Positions 7,479 to 16,546 of a DNA stretch of 64,000 nucleotides are shown in pieces. The notes beneath the pieces are model-generated. The model had not been told where the DNA came from. It saw only the letters and a list, made by a program, of their open reading frames with translations, and did no database searches. Source of the DNA: Cytobacillus firmus DS1 (GTDB taxonomy: Bacteria > Bacillota > Bacilli > Bacillales > Cytobacillaceae); assembly GCF_000565285.1 (NCBI RefSeq), contig NZ_APVL01000009.1:165414-229413 (forward strand), read 5' to 3'. Numbering within the stretch: the first letter of the stretch is position 1; each line of letters starts with the position of its first letter. The translations under genes were made by a program, and so were the position numbers.

Positions 7479-9896
7479 TTAGTTTGCAACGATATTTACA
7501 AGCTTGCCCGGTACTGCAATGACTTTACGGACAGTTTTTCCGTCAATTTGCTCTTTTACTTTGTCATCGCCCATTGCGATTTGCTCCAGTAAGTCTTTTT
7601 TTGCATCCGCCGGAACCATAAGTTTCGCTTTTACTTTGCCGTTGATTTGGATAACGATTTCGACCTCGTCATCCACCATTTTAGCTTCATCAAATGCCGG
7701 CCAGGCTTCGTAAGCAATGGAATCACCATGGCCAAATTTTGACCAAAGCTCTTCTGAAATATGAGGAGCGATTGGGGAAAGCATTTTAACAAAGCCTTCT
7801 GCAAAAGTTTTTGGCAGCACATCTGCTTTATAAGCTTCGTTGATGAATACCATCATTTGAGAAATAGCTGTGTTAAAACGAAGTCCCTCGTAGTCCTCAG
7901 TTACTTTTTTCACCGTTTGGTGGTAAACCTTTTCAAGACTGCTGCCTTCTTCAATGTCCTGAATTCTCGGGCTTAATTCACCAGTCTCTTCCACAAACAA
8001 ACGCCAGATGCGGTCAAGGAATCTTCTTGAGCCATCCAATCCATTTGTAGACCAGGCGATGGAAGCTTCAAGCGGCCCCATGAACATTTCGTATAGACGA
8101 AGAGTATCAGCACCATGGCTCTCTACGATTTCATCCGGATTAACGACATTACCTTTTGATTTACTCATTTTCTCATTGTTTTCCCCAAGAATCATACCCT
8201 GGTTAAATAGCTTTTGGAACGGTTCCTTCGTATGGACAACTCCCACATCGTAAAGGACCTTGTGCCAGAATCGGGCATATAGAAGGTGAAGAACCGCATG
8301 TTCTGCTCCTCCGATATAAATATCAACCGGAAGCCATTCTTTTAATTTCTCTGGATCTGCAAGAGCTTCACTATTTTTCGGATCAATATAGCGAAGATAG
8401 TACCAGCAGCTGCCTGCCCATTGCGGCATTGTGTTCGTTTCCCTGCGGCCCTTCTTGCCTGTTTCAGGATCCACAACATTAACCCAATCATCGATGTTGG
8501 CTAATGGTGACTCTCCTGTGCCGGATGGCTTTATCTCTGTTGTTTTCGGAAGCACTAATGGAAGCTGTTCTTCCGGCACGGCAGTCATTGTGCCATCTTC
8601 CCAATGGATGACTGGAATCGGCTCGCCCCAATAGCGCTGGCGGCTGAATAGCCAGTCACGAAGACGGTAAGTAACCTTCTTAGTGCCAATACCTTTTTCT
8701 TCAAGCCAGGCAATCATTTTCTCAATAGCGTCCTCTTTGTTTAAGCCATCAAGGAAACCTGAATTCACATGCTCACCATCGCCAGTGTATGCTTCTTTAT
8801 CAACATCTCCGCCTGCAACGACTTCTTTAATAGGCAGAGCAAATTGCTTGGCGAATTCATAGTCGCGCTCGTCATGTGCCGGAACCGCCATGATGGCACC
8901 TGTTCCATAGCTGACTAAAACATAATCTGCAATCCAGATTGGCATTTTTTCGCCGTTGGCCGGGTTGACCGCGTACGCACCAGTGAAGACACCCGTTTTT
9001 TCTTTAGCAAGATCTGTCCGCTCAAGATCGCTCTTGCTCTTTACTTTGTCAATGTAAGCCTGAACTGCTTCTTGCTGCCCCTCTGTTGTGATCTTATCAA
9101 CAAGCGCGTGCTCTGGAGCAAGTACAGCATATGTTGCACCATATAATGTGTCAGGACGTGTTGTGAATACGGTGAATGTGCCATCATGTCCGTCAATATT
9201 GAATGTCACTTCTGCTCCTTCAGATCGGCCGATCCAGTTGCGCTGCATATCCTTAAGGCTCTCTGGCCAATCCAATAAATCAAGATCTTCAAGCAGGCGA
9301 TCCGCATAAGCCGTAATTTTCAGCATCCACTGTCTCATTGGGCGGCGTTCTACCGGATGGCCTCCGCGCTCGCTTTTTCCGTCGATAACCTCTTCATTTG
9401 CAAGTACTGTTCCAAGTGCAGGGCACCAGTTAACAGCTACTTCATCGATATAAGCAAGCCCTTTTTCATAAAGCTTTAAGAAGATCCATTGAGTCCATTT
9501 ATAATATTCAGGGTCTGTTGTGTTTACTTCACGATCCCAGTCATAGGAGAAGCCTAACGCCTTAATCTGGCGGCGGAAGGTGTTGATATTCTGTTCTGTG
9601 AATTCTGCCGGGTCATTCCCTGTATCAAGTGCATATTGCTCTGCAGGCAAACCAAATGCATCCCAGCCCATCGGATGAAGGACATTATAGCCCTGCATGC
9701 GCTTCATGCGGGAAAGGATATCTGTTGCCGTGTATCCTTCCGGGTGGCCAACGTGAAGACCAGCTCCTGAAGGATAAGGGAACATATCAAGCGCATAAAA
9801 CTTGCGCTTGCCTTTATCTTCAGTTGTTTTGAATGTTTTATTTTCTTCCCAGTGGCCTTGCCACTTTTTTTCAATCTCTTTATGATTGAAACTCAT
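7479..9896 (-). CDS. leuS: Leucyl-tRNA synthetase
   Basis: Class I aminoacyl-tRNA synthetase that charges tRNA-Leu in the cytoplasm. The ATP-binding HIGH motif appears as HVGH at residues 48-51 and KMSKS at 576-580. The CP1 editing domain is present, with TTRPDT at 245-250 and the hydrolytic [15 protein letters not shown] region at about 331-345. A C-terminal anticodon-binding domain covers about 640-800. The length of 805 aa is typical of Bacillus LeuRS. The ATG at 9896 follows GGAGGAAAC. A T-box leader with a leucine specifier lies directly upstream, so synthesis should rise when tRNA-Leu is uncharged. Confidence 0.98.
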   Translation of the reverse strand: MSFNHKEIEKKWQGHWEENKTFKTTEDKGKRKFYALDMFPYPSGAGLHVGHPEGYTATDILSRMKRMQGYNVLHPMGWDAFGLPAEQYALDTGNDPAEFTEQNINTFRRQIKALGFSYDWDREVNTTDPEYYKWTQWIFLKLYEKGLAYIDEVAVNWCPALGTVLANEEVIDGKSERGGHPVERRPMRQWMLKITAYADRLLEDLDLLDWPESLKDMQRNWIGRSEGAEVTFNIDGHDGTFTVFTTRPDTLYGATYAVLAPEHALVDKITTEGQQEAVQAYIDKVKSKSDLERTDLAKEKTGVFTGAYAVNPANGEKMPIWIADYVLVSYGTGAIMAVPAHDERDYEFAKQFALPIKEVVAGGDVDKEAYTGDGEHVNSGFLDGLNKEDAIEKMIAWLEEKGIGTKKVTYRLRDWLFSRQRYWGEPIPVIHWEDGTMTAVPEEQLPLVLPKTTEIKPSGTGESPLANIDDWVNVVDPETGKKGRRETNTMPQWAGSCWYYLRYIDPKNSEALADPEKLKEWLPVDIYIGGAEHAVLHLLYARFWHKVLYDVGVVHTKEPFQKLFNQGMILGENNEKMSKSKGNVVNPDEIVESHGADTLRLYEMFMGPLEASIAWSTNGLDGSRRFLDRIWRLFVEETGELSPRIQDIEEGSSLEKVYHQTVKKVTEDYEGLRFNTAISQMMVFINEAYKADVLPKTFAEGFVKMLSPIAPHISEELWSKFGHGDSIAYEAWPAFDEAKMVDDEVEIVIQINGKVKAKLMVPADAKKDLLEQIAMGDDKVKEQIDGKTVRKVIAVPGKLVNIVAN

Positions 9897-9928
9897 TTTT
9901 GTTTCCTCCTATTAATGAAAATAAAATA

Positions 9929-10162
9929 AAAAAACCTCTCATCCCAAAAAAGGGACGAGAGGATTATGTATAAATCTCCCGCGGTACCACCCACATTAGT
10001 GAACATGTCACTCGCTTCATTCATCCTTAACGCGGAAAACGGCAAGCATTACTGGTATTTCACACTTGCTGCTCAAAGGCGAGTTCATGATGTGCCCGGC
10101 TGACTTGCACCTGCCGTCAACTCTCTTAAAACGGGCTGCTGCACCACTACTGCTCCTTATCT
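9929..10162 (-). promoter_or_regulatory. T-box leader (leucine) of leuS
   Basis: The minus-strand leader carries the T-box core TGGGTGGTACCGCGGG (9979-9994). This precedes a terminator stem CCTCTCGTCCC/GGGATGAGAGG with a T-run at 9929-9962. In Stem I the specifier loop reads ATGAACTCGCC, placing CTC (Leu) at 10081-10083, which agrees with the gene controlled. The 5' limit near 10162 is estimated from the start of Stem I. Uncharged tRNA-Leu is expected to stabilise the antiterminator. The 125 bp between here and the next gene upstream should hold the promoter. Confidence 0.95.
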
Positions 10163-10287
10163 AAGCATTTTAGTATAAGAAAGAATATGACTATTGTAAT
10201 AAATTTCCCGCCAGGATGCAAGTAGGCTTATCCTGACAGGAGTTTAATACATAGAATATGCAATACTTTTCGAAAATGTGCCTGTAA

Positions 10288-11064
10288 CTACTGAACAGTA
10301 TATCCTCCATCAATAACTGCCGCCTGGCCCGTAATTCCTTTAGCTGCATCGCCAGCCAAAAAAATCGCATAATCTGCAATCTCTTCCACCGTCAGAAGCC
10401 TTTTTTGCGGCACTAACGGATAAATAACTTCCTCAAGTGCTTTTTCAATGGGTACATTTCTTGTTTTAGCAAGGTCATTCAGCTGATTTCTTACAAGTGG
10501 TGTGTCTACATAGCCCGGGCAGATGGCATTAACCGTAATGCCATGATCAGCAGCCTCCAATGCCGCGACTTTAGTCAACCCTATAACACCATGCTTTGCA
10601 CTATTATATGCTGCCTTGCCAGCAAACCCCACAAGCCCATTAATGGAAGCCATGTTGAGTATACGGCCTGATTTTTGTTTTTTCATGATTGGCATCGCGT
10701 GCTTTATAGCCACGAATGGAGCAGTCAGCATTATTTTGATCATAAATTCAAACTTCTCAGTTGGAAAATCTTCAATATAGGAAACATGCTGCAGCCCTGC
10801 ATTGTTTATCAGCACATCCAAAGTACCGAATCGGCTGACAGTTTCATTGATGGCCAACTGTATATCAGACTCTGATGTCACATCACATTTTAGCCCAAGC
10901 GCTTCAAAACCTTCATTCTGCAGGTTTTCTGCAGCTTTCTTCACGGCAGCTTCCTGAATATCCGTCAGAACAATTCTCGAGCCATGTTCAGCAAACCTCT
11001 TACCAATCTCATAGCCAATTCCCTGCGCTGCACCAGTGATAAAAACGACTTTATTTTGTACCAT
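10288..11064 (-). CDS. 3-hydroxybutyrate dehydrogenase (short-chain dehydrogenase)
   Basis: A classical SDR enzyme of 258 aa, predicted to oxidise D-3-hydroxybutyrate to acetoacetate with NAD. The cofactor motif GAAQGIG is at 11-17, NNAG at 87-90, and the catalytic Ser140, Tyr153 and Lys157 are in MASING and YNSAKHG. The SAKHGVIGLTK stretch and the C-terminal QAAVIDGGYTVQ are typical of bacterial beta-hydroxybutyrate dehydrogenases. I chose the ATG at 11064 because AAAGGAG precedes it by 8 bases; 12 more codons are open upstream. It follows a GntP-type permease gene by 57 bp and is probably the second gene of a sigma-54 operon. Acetoacetyl-CoA reductases look similar, but the context favours breakdown. 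Confidence 0.85.
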   Translation of the reverse strand: MVQNKVVFITGAAQGIGYEIGKRFAEHGSRIVLTDIQEAAVKKAAENLQNEGFEALGLKCDVTSESDIQLAINETVSRFGTLDVLINNAGLQHVSYIEDFPTEKFEFMIKIMLTAPFVAIKHAMPIMKKQKSGRILNMASINGLVGFAGKAAYNSAKHGVIGLTKVAALEAADHGITVNAICPGYVDTPLVRNQLNDLAKTRNVPIEKALEEVIYPLVPQKRLLTVEEIADYAIFLAGDAAKGITGQAAVIDGGYTVQ

Positions 11065-11121
11065 AAATAAGCTCCTTTCAAAAACAAAGCCGGGGCCCAA
11101 TTTTAAGAGCCCCTGCCGAAA

Positions 11122-12441
11122 TTAGATTCCTAATCCAAATGAGAATAAAACAATCGCAAGGGCTAAACCAATCAGCGGGACAATTACCGTAACAGCAGCC
11201 ACTGCTCCATATGCTGCCTGGTGGGTTTCACCGCAGATAGCCCGGACAGTGGTAACAACATAGCCATTATGCGGCAAAGAGTCAAGAGCTCCGGAAGAAA
11301 TAGCAACCGTCCTGTGCAGGGCTTCTGCATTAACGCCCATGTCCATATAATGCGGGGCCAGAATTGGCAGTGCGATTGCCTGGCCTCCTGAAGCTGACCC
11401 AGTCATCCCGGCGATCACACTTACGGCTATGGCACCGCCTATCAGCGGACTGCCAGGAATGCTCGTCATCCAATCAACTGCTGTGGCAAATGCAGGCACT
11501 GCTTTTGCTACGCCGCCAAACCCAACGACAGCAGCTGTATTGCCTATAGCAATCAATGCACCTAATGTTCCATCAGACACAGCATTCCAGAAATTAGTGA
11601 AATACTTTCGGTTCAATAGATATGTGGCAATGACTCCACCCAGCAAAGCAAGAATAAGTGCAGATTGTGCAAGTGAATCATGAAAAACGAAGGAAATAAT
11701 TAAAACCACAACTAATGGTACAACACCCATAATTGGATGAGGTAAATCCTTATTTTCTGTTACAGGATCCTGCTTGCGGGATTCAAACGTTTCTCCTTTG
11801 TTTACAGCCTTGGTAATCATTCGCTTCAGCCACCAGTAGCCGAAGATCATCATGAACACAGCCACAATTAAGCTGACTTCCCAGCCCGCATAGGGAGTTG
11901 TTCCTAGGAATTCAATCGGAATCCAGTTTTGAATTTCAGGTGAACCTGCAGAAGTCATTGTAAATGTTACAGATCCAAAAGCCAGTGCTGCAGGGATAAA
12001 TCTTCTCGGCAGATTTGCCTGCTTAAATAAACTCAACGCCATTGGATATACAGAGAAGGCAACAACGAATAAACTGACTCCTCCATAAGTTAATATGGCA
12101 CAGGATGCGACTATGGCAAGAACGGCATATTTCATTCCAAGCTTATCCACGACCATTTTGGATACACTGTCAGCCGCACCGCTATCCTCCATTACCTTTC
12201 CAAAGATAGCCCCCAATAGGAACATCAGATACCATGATGTGACAAATCCCGAAAAGCCGGACATATAGTTCCCGACCAAGTTGGCCTCTCCTTCACCTGC
12301 CAGCTGCGGAAATAACGGCATACCGCTAAAAAGAGCTACAAACAGTGCAGATAATGGACCGACCACCAGCAGGTTCATTCCCCGCATCGTCAGGTATATC
12401 AGCAGGGCAAGCCCGCCTATTAACCCAATCATACTTAGCAT
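11122..12441 (-). CDS. GntP-family permease, probable 3-hydroxybutyrate importer
   Basis: A proton-coupled organic acid permease of the GntP family, 439 aa with about 12 hydrophobic helices. Family marks include the glycine-rich TMTSAGSPEIQNW near residue 165 and TGSASGGQAIALPILAPHYMD near 350 (given here as two ends of one conserved stretch). The founding members take up gluconate, but related permeases beside SDR genes take up 3-hydroxybutyrate, and the downstream dehydrogenase supports that here. The ATG at 12441 follows AAGGGGGAAATGAA. The upstream 325 bp holds a -24/-12 promoter, a cre site and three palindromes, so expression probably needs SigL, the adjacent activator and absence of preferred sugars. 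Confidence 0.85.
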   Translation of the reverse strand: MLSMIGLIGGLALLIYLTMRGMNLLVVGPLSALFVALFSGMPLFPQLAGEGEANLVGNYMSGFSGFVTSWYLMFLLGAIFGKVMEDSGAADSVSKMVVDKLGMKYAVLAIVASCAILTYGGVSLFVVAFSVYPMALSLFKQANLPRRFIPAALAFGSVTFTMTSAGSPEIQNWIPIEFLGTTPYAGWEVSLIVAVFMMIFGYWWLKRMITKAVNKGETFESRKQDPVTENKDLPHPIMGVVPLVVVLIISFVFHDSLAQSALILALLGGVIATYLLNRKYFTNFWNAVSDGTLGALIAIGNTAAVVGFGGVAKAVPAFATAVDWMTSIPGSPLIGGAIAVSVIAGMTGSASGGQAIALPILAPHYMDMGVNAEALHRTVAISSGALDSLPHNGYVVTTVRAICGETHQAAYGAVAAVTVIVPLIGLALAIVLFSFGLGI

Positions 12442-12494
12442 TTCATTTCCCCCTTTGTTTTAAATGTAAGAAAATAAACTTGTCACCCCCTTTT

Positions 12495-12508
12495 TGTAAA
12501 CGTTTACA
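12495..12508. promoter_or_regulatory. cre site (CcpA operator)
   Basis: TGTAAACGTTTACA is a perfect palindrome and fits the cre consensus TGWAANCGNTNWCA at every position. It lies about 23-36 bases downstream of the start point predicted from the sigma-54 promoter and 54 bases before the permease start codon, where bound CcpA could act as a roadblock. Confidence 0.8.
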
Positions 12509-12542
12509 AAAAATAGAAAAATAACTTGCTGTGAAATTTTAA

Positions 12543-12558
12543 TGCAAGAAGTGTGCCA
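12543..12558 (-). promoter_or_regulatory. Sigma-54 (SigL) -24/-12 promoter of the permease-dehydrogenase operon
   Basis: On the minus strand the sequence is TGGCAC, 5 bases, TTGCA, matching the -24/-12 consensus TGGCACN5TTGCW exactly. It is about 100 bases upstream of the permease start codon, and the next gene upstream encodes a sigma-54 activator. The predicted start of transcription is near 12531. Confidence 0.88.
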
Positions 12559-12608
12559 ACACTAACTGCTTTTAGGGAAAGGCTCGGTGAACACTTAACG
12601 AACTATTT

Positions 12609-12624
12609 TTCCGGAATTCTGGAA
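12609..12624. promoter_or_regulatory. Candidate enhancer site 1 for the sigma-54 activator
   Basis: TTCCGGAATTCTGGAA is a near-perfect palindrome centred on GAATTC, about 55 bases upstream of the -24 element. Two further copies lie at 12723-12756. Assignment to the adjacent activator is inference from position and repetition. Confidence 0.6.
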
Positions 12625-12716
12625 CGGGCAGGGAGCCCGTCCTCTAATTTAATAGGATAGTTTTCTGACAATTCCGTCTAACTGAGGATTATCAGCATTA
12701 AAGATTCCTAGAATCA

Positions 12717-12762
12717 AAACAGTCCAGAATTCTGGAATGAATTCCGGAATTCTGGACTGTTT
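12717..12762. promoter_or_regulatory. Paired candidate enhancer sites 2 and 3, overlapping a hairpin
   Basis: TCCAGAATTCTGGAA (12723-12737) and TTCCGGAATTCTGGA (12742-12756) repeat the site at 12609, with centres 20 bp apart, about two helical turns, so bound dimers would share one face. They lie about 180 bp upstream of the -24/-12 promoter, a usual enhancer distance. Together with flanking AAACAGTCC/GGACTGTTT they can also fold as one long hairpin 5 bases past the activator stop codon, which may act as its terminator. Confidence 0.6.
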
Positions 12763-12766
12763 AAAC

Positions 12767-14128
12767 CTATACAATTCCATATTTCTTTAACTTTTCGTAC
12801 ATGGATGATTTACTGATGCCAAGAGCATTTGCAGCTGCTATTCGGTCATTATTATATTTACTCAAGCTTTGTGACAGAATCCGTTTCTCTGTTTCTTCCA
12901 GAATATCCTTCAGATTCTTTTTTCCAACCGGATATACAGCAGTTTCTTTCATATAATCCGGCAATGATTCTGTAGTGATAGTTTCATTGCTTGTTAAGTG
13001 AATGGATGCCTCGATTACATTTTCAAGCTCCCTGATATTTCCCGGCCAGCTGTACTGATGAAACTTCTCTATGACTTCCTCTTCAATTGCACTTATTCTC
13101 TTTCCCGATTTTTTCGTTATCTTCTTGATAAAGCTGTCAATCAGAAGCGGTAAGTCCTCCATCCTGTCGCGCAAAGAAGGAACCATGAACGGTACCACAT
13201 TAATCCGATAAAATAAATCCTCCCTAAAACGCTTTTCCTCCATCATTTTTTCGAGCGGTCTGTTAGTTGCAGCAATAATCCGGACATCCACTTTAACCGG
13301 AGAAGTTGAACCAACGCTTTCAATCTCGCCTTCCTGCAGGGCACGCAATAGCTTCACCTGCATATTAAGGGGCATATCCCCGATTTCATCCAAAAACAAG
13401 GTCCCTCCATCTGCGAGCTGAAATTTTCCTTTTTTACCGCCCTTTTTCGCCCCAGTAAAAGCTCCCTCTTCATAGCCAAACAGTTCAGACTCCAGAAGAT
13501 GTTCAGGAATGGCTCCGCAGTTAATTTTTACAAAAGGCTGGTGGCTCCTGTTGCTGAGCTGATGAATGCTGTGGGCAAACAGTTCTTTACCTGTCCCGCT
13601 TTCCCCGCGGATTAAAACGGAAATATCACTGGCTGCCACCATTTTCACTTTTTCTTTCAGGCTGTGAATCTGGCTTGAGCCTCCCAATATATCATCGAGG
13701 CTGTATTTTACACTTGGATCAATTCCCTGGATATAGCTCTGGATTTTTGTGAGCATGCTTTTTACATGGCTGTTCATCTGCATCCATTCCTTTGTATCTC
13801 TAAAAAAAACTGTCCCGAATGCGCCAATTACTTCGCCATCAAAAAAAATGGGAATGCGGTTTGCTATCATATAGTTGCCTCTTATAAATTGCAGGTCCGC
13901 AATTTCTTCCTTTCCCGATTCTGCCACTATATGCATTCGTGAATTTTCAATAACCCCGGAAACATGCTTCCCCAGAACCTGTTCCCTCTCCACCTCAAGA
14001 AAATCACAATAATTTTTATTAATGTAAATGATCGTTCCTTCTTTATTTACAACCACAAGCCATCCAAAGGCGTTTTCTACAATGGTTTCAACCATTTGAA
14101 CAGGCAAATCAAATAATGCACTTTTCAT
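12767..14128 (-). CDS. Sigma-54-dependent transcriptional activator (PAS, AAA+, Fis HTH)
   Basis: An enhancer-binding protein of 453 aa that should remodel SigL-RNA polymerase at the nearby -24/-12 promoter. An N-terminal PAS domain covers about 10-115. The AAA+ domain has Walker A GESGTGKE at 175-182, the sigma-54 contact loop GAFTGA at 222-227 and Walker B GGTLFLDE at 241-248. A Fis-type HTH ends the protein (AAANALGISKSSMYEKLKKY). I chose the ATG at 14128, preceded by GAGGGGAT; the frame stays open for 60 more codons without a better signal. The PAS domain probably senses the inducer, perhaps 3-hydroxybutyrate, which is inference from the neighbouring permease and dehydrogenase genes. It is co-directional with its putative target operon. 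Confidence 0.92.
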   Translation of the reverse strand: MKSALFDLPVQMVETIVENAFGWLVVVNKEGTIIYINKNYCDFLEVEREQVLGKHVSGVIENSRMHIVAESGKEEIADLQFIRGNYMIANRIPIFFDGEVIGAFGTVFFRDTKEWMQMNSHVKSMLTKIQSYIQGIDPSVKYSLDDILGGSSQIHSLKEKVKMVAASDISVLIRGESGTGKELFAHSIHQLSNRSHQPFVKINCGAIPEHLLESELFGYEEGAFTGAKKGGKKGKFQLADGGTLFLDEIGDMPLNMQVKLLRALQEGEIESVGSTSPVKVDVRIIAATNRPLEKMMEEKRFREDLFYRINVVPFMVPSLRDRMEDLPLLIDSFIKKITKKSGKRISAIEEEVIEKFHQYSWPGNIRELENVIEASIHLTSNETITTESLPDYMKETAVYPVGKKNLKDILEETEKRILSQSLSKYNNDRIAAANALGISKSSMYEKLKKYGIV

Positions 14129-14263
14129 TTTTGATCCCCTCATTTTGGACATTCTAATATTATAAACAATTTTATCATATTTTTCTGACAACAAATTCAT
14201 TTCAATAGGTATTCTAATTCCTTTTACTGTCCATACCATTAGTAATCGGCGCAGACATGGGAG

Positions 14264-14623
14264 GTGTTTCAGCTGAAAGGCATATATCTGATCAATCCTC
14301 ACTGGCAATCCTTAAACAAATCCAAAGAGGAATGTATTCAGCTGCAAAAACAGGCACTGGAATTCTATATTGAGAAGCATAATATTTTTACAGTGAAGCT
14401 AAACCAATGGCAGCTGAATGACTATTACACCATTCCGCATGCCCTATTGTATGATTTGAAGCAAAAGAAGGCAGATCTGGATATCCTGCTTCTTTATTCT
14501 GAAGAGGTTCTTGAAGACTTTATCAATTCTTATCCGGCAAGATGGCTGATTCTGAAAAGCTTCTTCAATGAGGTTGTATTTTGCGCTAACCAAAAAGAGA
14601 ACTCTCTTGAAGGCGCAGGTTAA
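14264..14623 (+). CDS. Conserved-looking hypothetical protein, 119 aa
   Basis: I do not recognise this protein. It is soluble, rich in aromatic residues and leucine (IYLINPHWQSL, NDYYTIPHALLYDLK, PARWLILKSFFNEVVF) and looks helical. The frame has protein-like composition and a terminator follows. The start is unclear: GTG at 14264 overlaps the strong GGGAGGT sequence, while a CTG at 14273 would sit 7 bases from it. The gene diverges from the sigma-54 activator, with start codons about 135 bp apart, and converges on the yttB-like transporter gene. Confidence 0.6.
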   Translation: MFQLKGIYLINPHWQSLNKSKEECIQLQKQALEFYIEKHNIFTVKLNQWQLNDYYTIPHALLYDLKQKKADLDILLLYSEEVLEDFINSYPARWLILKSFFNEVVFCANQKENSLEGAG

Positions 14624-14642
14624 ATTAATTACATGAAACAAT

Positions 14643-14671
14643 AAAACCTGCAGCTCAAAACTGCAGGTTTC
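14643..14671. terminator. Bidirectional terminator
   Basis: The stem AAACCTGCAG/CTGCAGGTTT with a 7-nt loop lies between two convergent genes. Confidence 0.85.
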
Positions 14672-14687
14672 ATTCTTTCAATTATTC

Positions 14688-15869
14688 TTATGAAGCATGT
14701 GCCAATTCTTTAGACTCCTTTAATTTCCGGTCATATAAAAGAGTTGTAAGAATGGCAAAAACAAATAGAACCATTAATACAGCAAACAGCATGGTGATTC
14801 CATAAAGATCAACAAGAATTCCCCCCAGTAAAGGGCCGATCATCCTTCCGCCTGTAGCTGTGCTGTTTACGATTCCCTGGTAAAACCCTTCTCTCCCTTT
14901 AGGAGCAAGCTGGTTGGCAATGGTTGGAACAGCTGGCCATATCAGCATTTCGCCTATTGTCAGAATAACCATGGCAGTGACAAACGCGGAGAACTGCTGT
15001 GCGATCGCCGCAGCAGCAAACGAGCCAATAAAAATAACCATTCCCGCGACCATCTGAATCTTTAATGTTTTAAACCATTTTACCATTGCACCGATAACCG
15101 GCTGCCCCAATACAATCAGGGCTCCATTAATAGTCCACAGCAAACTGTATTGCTTTAAAGAAATGTTCAGCTCCTGTGTATAAGCGGCAATAGTCGATTG
15201 CCATTGGACATATCCGACCCAGCACAATAAATAGCCCGCACATAATATGAGCAGCGCATAAAGCTTGGTATGATTTTTAACCATGCCATTTTCCTGAAGG
15301 ATGGATGTCTGCTGACCCGAAACTGTGTTTATTCCCCTGTAGCCAAAAACAGCGATCAATAAAAAAATGATATACATGACAGTATTGGCCAGAAAAATCA
15401 ACTGAAAAGAGTACGAGGCCACAAGACCACCAAGAGCAGCACCAATGGCAACACCGGCATTCTGGGCTACATAGATGGCATTGAAGGCTTTGCGCCCACC
15501 TTCTTTCCAGACTGATCCCGCCATCGCAAACATAGAAGGAAAAACAATCCCGGATCCAAATCCGACAAAAGTAAGAAACACCACATATGCAGGCCAGCCA
15601 TGCCAAAAGGTCAAGCCGAGGAGTGCCATTACCGTGATGACAATTCCAAGTAGAATCGAACGATAGCCGCCTATTTTATCATAGAGGCTTCCCCCTATTA
15701 AATTTCCTGCGACACTGGCAGCTGCGTTCACCATTAGAACCAGGCCGGCTACCGATAAGGATTTTCCTAAGTGGTCATGTATGTAGATTGTATTAAGAGG
15801 CCACAAAAAAGAAGATCCGGTTACATTCACTGCCATCCCGATAATTAAAAGCCATAAGGTCCGCGGCAT
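14688..15869 (-). CDS. yttB: Major facilitator superfamily transporter (YttB-like)
   Basis: A 12-helix MFS membrane transporter of 393 aa, resembling B. subtilis YttB and probably an efflux pump of unknown substrate. The loop between helices 2 and 3 reads GGSLYDKIGGYRSILLG, a form of the MFS motif GxxxDrxGrr. Further pattern is GSGIVFPSMFAMAG near helix 4. The ATG at 15869 has AAGGGGCG 9 bases upstream. It stands alone between terminators. The substrate cannot be read from the sequence. Confidence 0.8.
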   Translation of the reverse strand: MPRTLWLLIIGMAVNVTGSSFLWPLNTIYIHDHLGKSLSVAGLVLMVNAAASVAGNLIGGSLYDKIGGYRSILLGIVITVMALLGLTFWHGWPAYVVFLTFVGFGSGIVFPSMFAMAGSVWKEGGRKAFNAIYVAQNAGVAIGAALGGLVASYSFQLIFLANTVMYIIFLLIAVFGYRGINTVSGQQTSILQENGMVKNHTKLYALLILCAGYLLCWVGYVQWQSTIAAYTQELNISLKQYSLLWTINGALIVLGQPVIGAMVKWFKTLKIQMVAGMVIFIGSFAAAAIAQQFSAFVTAMVILTIGEMLIWPAVPTIANQLAPKGREGFYQGIVNSTATGGRMIGPLLGGILVDLYGITMLFAVLMVLFVFAILTTLLYDRKLKESKELAHAS

Positions 15870-16042
15870 AAGATAACGCCCCTTTTTTCGTATTTTTTAT
15901 GTTGAGCCGGTACATTATCTCCCGGGCACTATTTCGAAATCCAAAATAATTTTAGTTGGTTTTTCCTGTCCTTGCAATAGGTTTTCAATCGATTTTAATA
16001 GACAGAATACTTCTTCTTTTCCACATAAGATTTCAGAAAAGT

Positions 16043-16074
16043 AAAGCCCCGATCCTCGGGTGGATCGGGGCTTT
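16043..16074 (-). terminator. Intrinsic terminator
   Basis: A 13-bp stem AAAGCCCCGATCC/GGATCGGGGCTTT with a 6-nt loop lies 12 bases past the stop of the 60-aa gene; the T-run on the minus strand is short. Confidence 0.75.
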
Positions 16075-16085
16075 GCCATAATTAT

Positions 16086-16268
16086 TTATGAAGATTGTTC
16101 CGGTTCAGGATGAAATTTTGATTTAACAGGCTGACCGCCTGATTTTTCATAGTTCTTTTTGGACTGCTTTACCGCATCGAAATCCCTGCCAAATTCAACA
16201 TCCTGGCTATTGGCGCCATTGCGGGTCTTTTGTTCCGGATTGTTTTGTTTTGAACGCTTTTTTACCAT
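16086..16268 (-). CDS. Small hydrophilic protein, 60 aa, possible spore-associated
   Basis: A charged, low-complexity 60-residue protein with no membrane segment and no cysteine (MVKKRSKQNNPEQ at the start, VEFGRDFDAVKQSKKNYEKS in the middle). GGAGTGGT lies 6 bases before the ATG. The middle faintly recalls the core of gamma-type small acid-soluble spore proteins or YfhD-like spore proteins, but the match is too weak to name a family. It lies 14 bp downstream of ytzC on the same strand and may be co-transcribed with it. Confidence 0.65.
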   Translation of the reverse strand: MVKKRSKQNNPEQKTRNGANSQDVEFGRDFDAVKQSKKNYEKSGGQPVKSKFHPEPEQSS

Positions 16269-16282
16269 CAGTGGACCACTCC

Positions 16283-16546
16283 TTAATGAGGAAGAATTAT
16301 CATCTGATTTTGGAGCTGTTGCAGCTGGAGCCTCATCCGATGAAGCTGTTCCCGCTGCTGGGAGTTGGCGCTATGGGCCATCTGGCTTATATCATTATAA
16401 GCAGCTTCCAGAGACTGAAGCGCATTGGAGTATTCAAGATTATTGTAATGCTCCTGCGTTCTCCCTGATTCAAACTGCTCCTGCGCAAAACGGATTGCAT
16501 CCTCACACTGCTGAAGGAGTGTATCCATCGATTCACGGGTTGCCAT
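16283..16546 (-). CDS. ytzC: YtzC family protein (DUF2524)
   Basis: An 87-residue, glutamine-rich, almost fully alpha-helical protein (MDTLLQQCEDAIRFAQEQF, LHRMRLQLQQLQNQM), consistent with a short coiled coil. It matches YtzC of B. subtilis in size, and the gene order ytzC then mnmL (ytqA) diverging is the same as there. Function unknown. The ATG at 16546 has GGAGGGG 7 bases upstream. Confidence 0.8.
   Translation of the reverse strand: MATRESMDTLLQQCEDAIRFAQEQFESGRTQEHYNNLEYSNALQSLEAAYNDISQMAHSANSQQREQLHRMRLQLQQLQNQMIILPH

Noticed and set aside
14256..14372. A 38-codon frame starting with ATG upstream of the 119-aa gene
   Set aside because: It overlaps the better-supported frame, and the strong ribosome-binding sequence lies inside it rather than before it.
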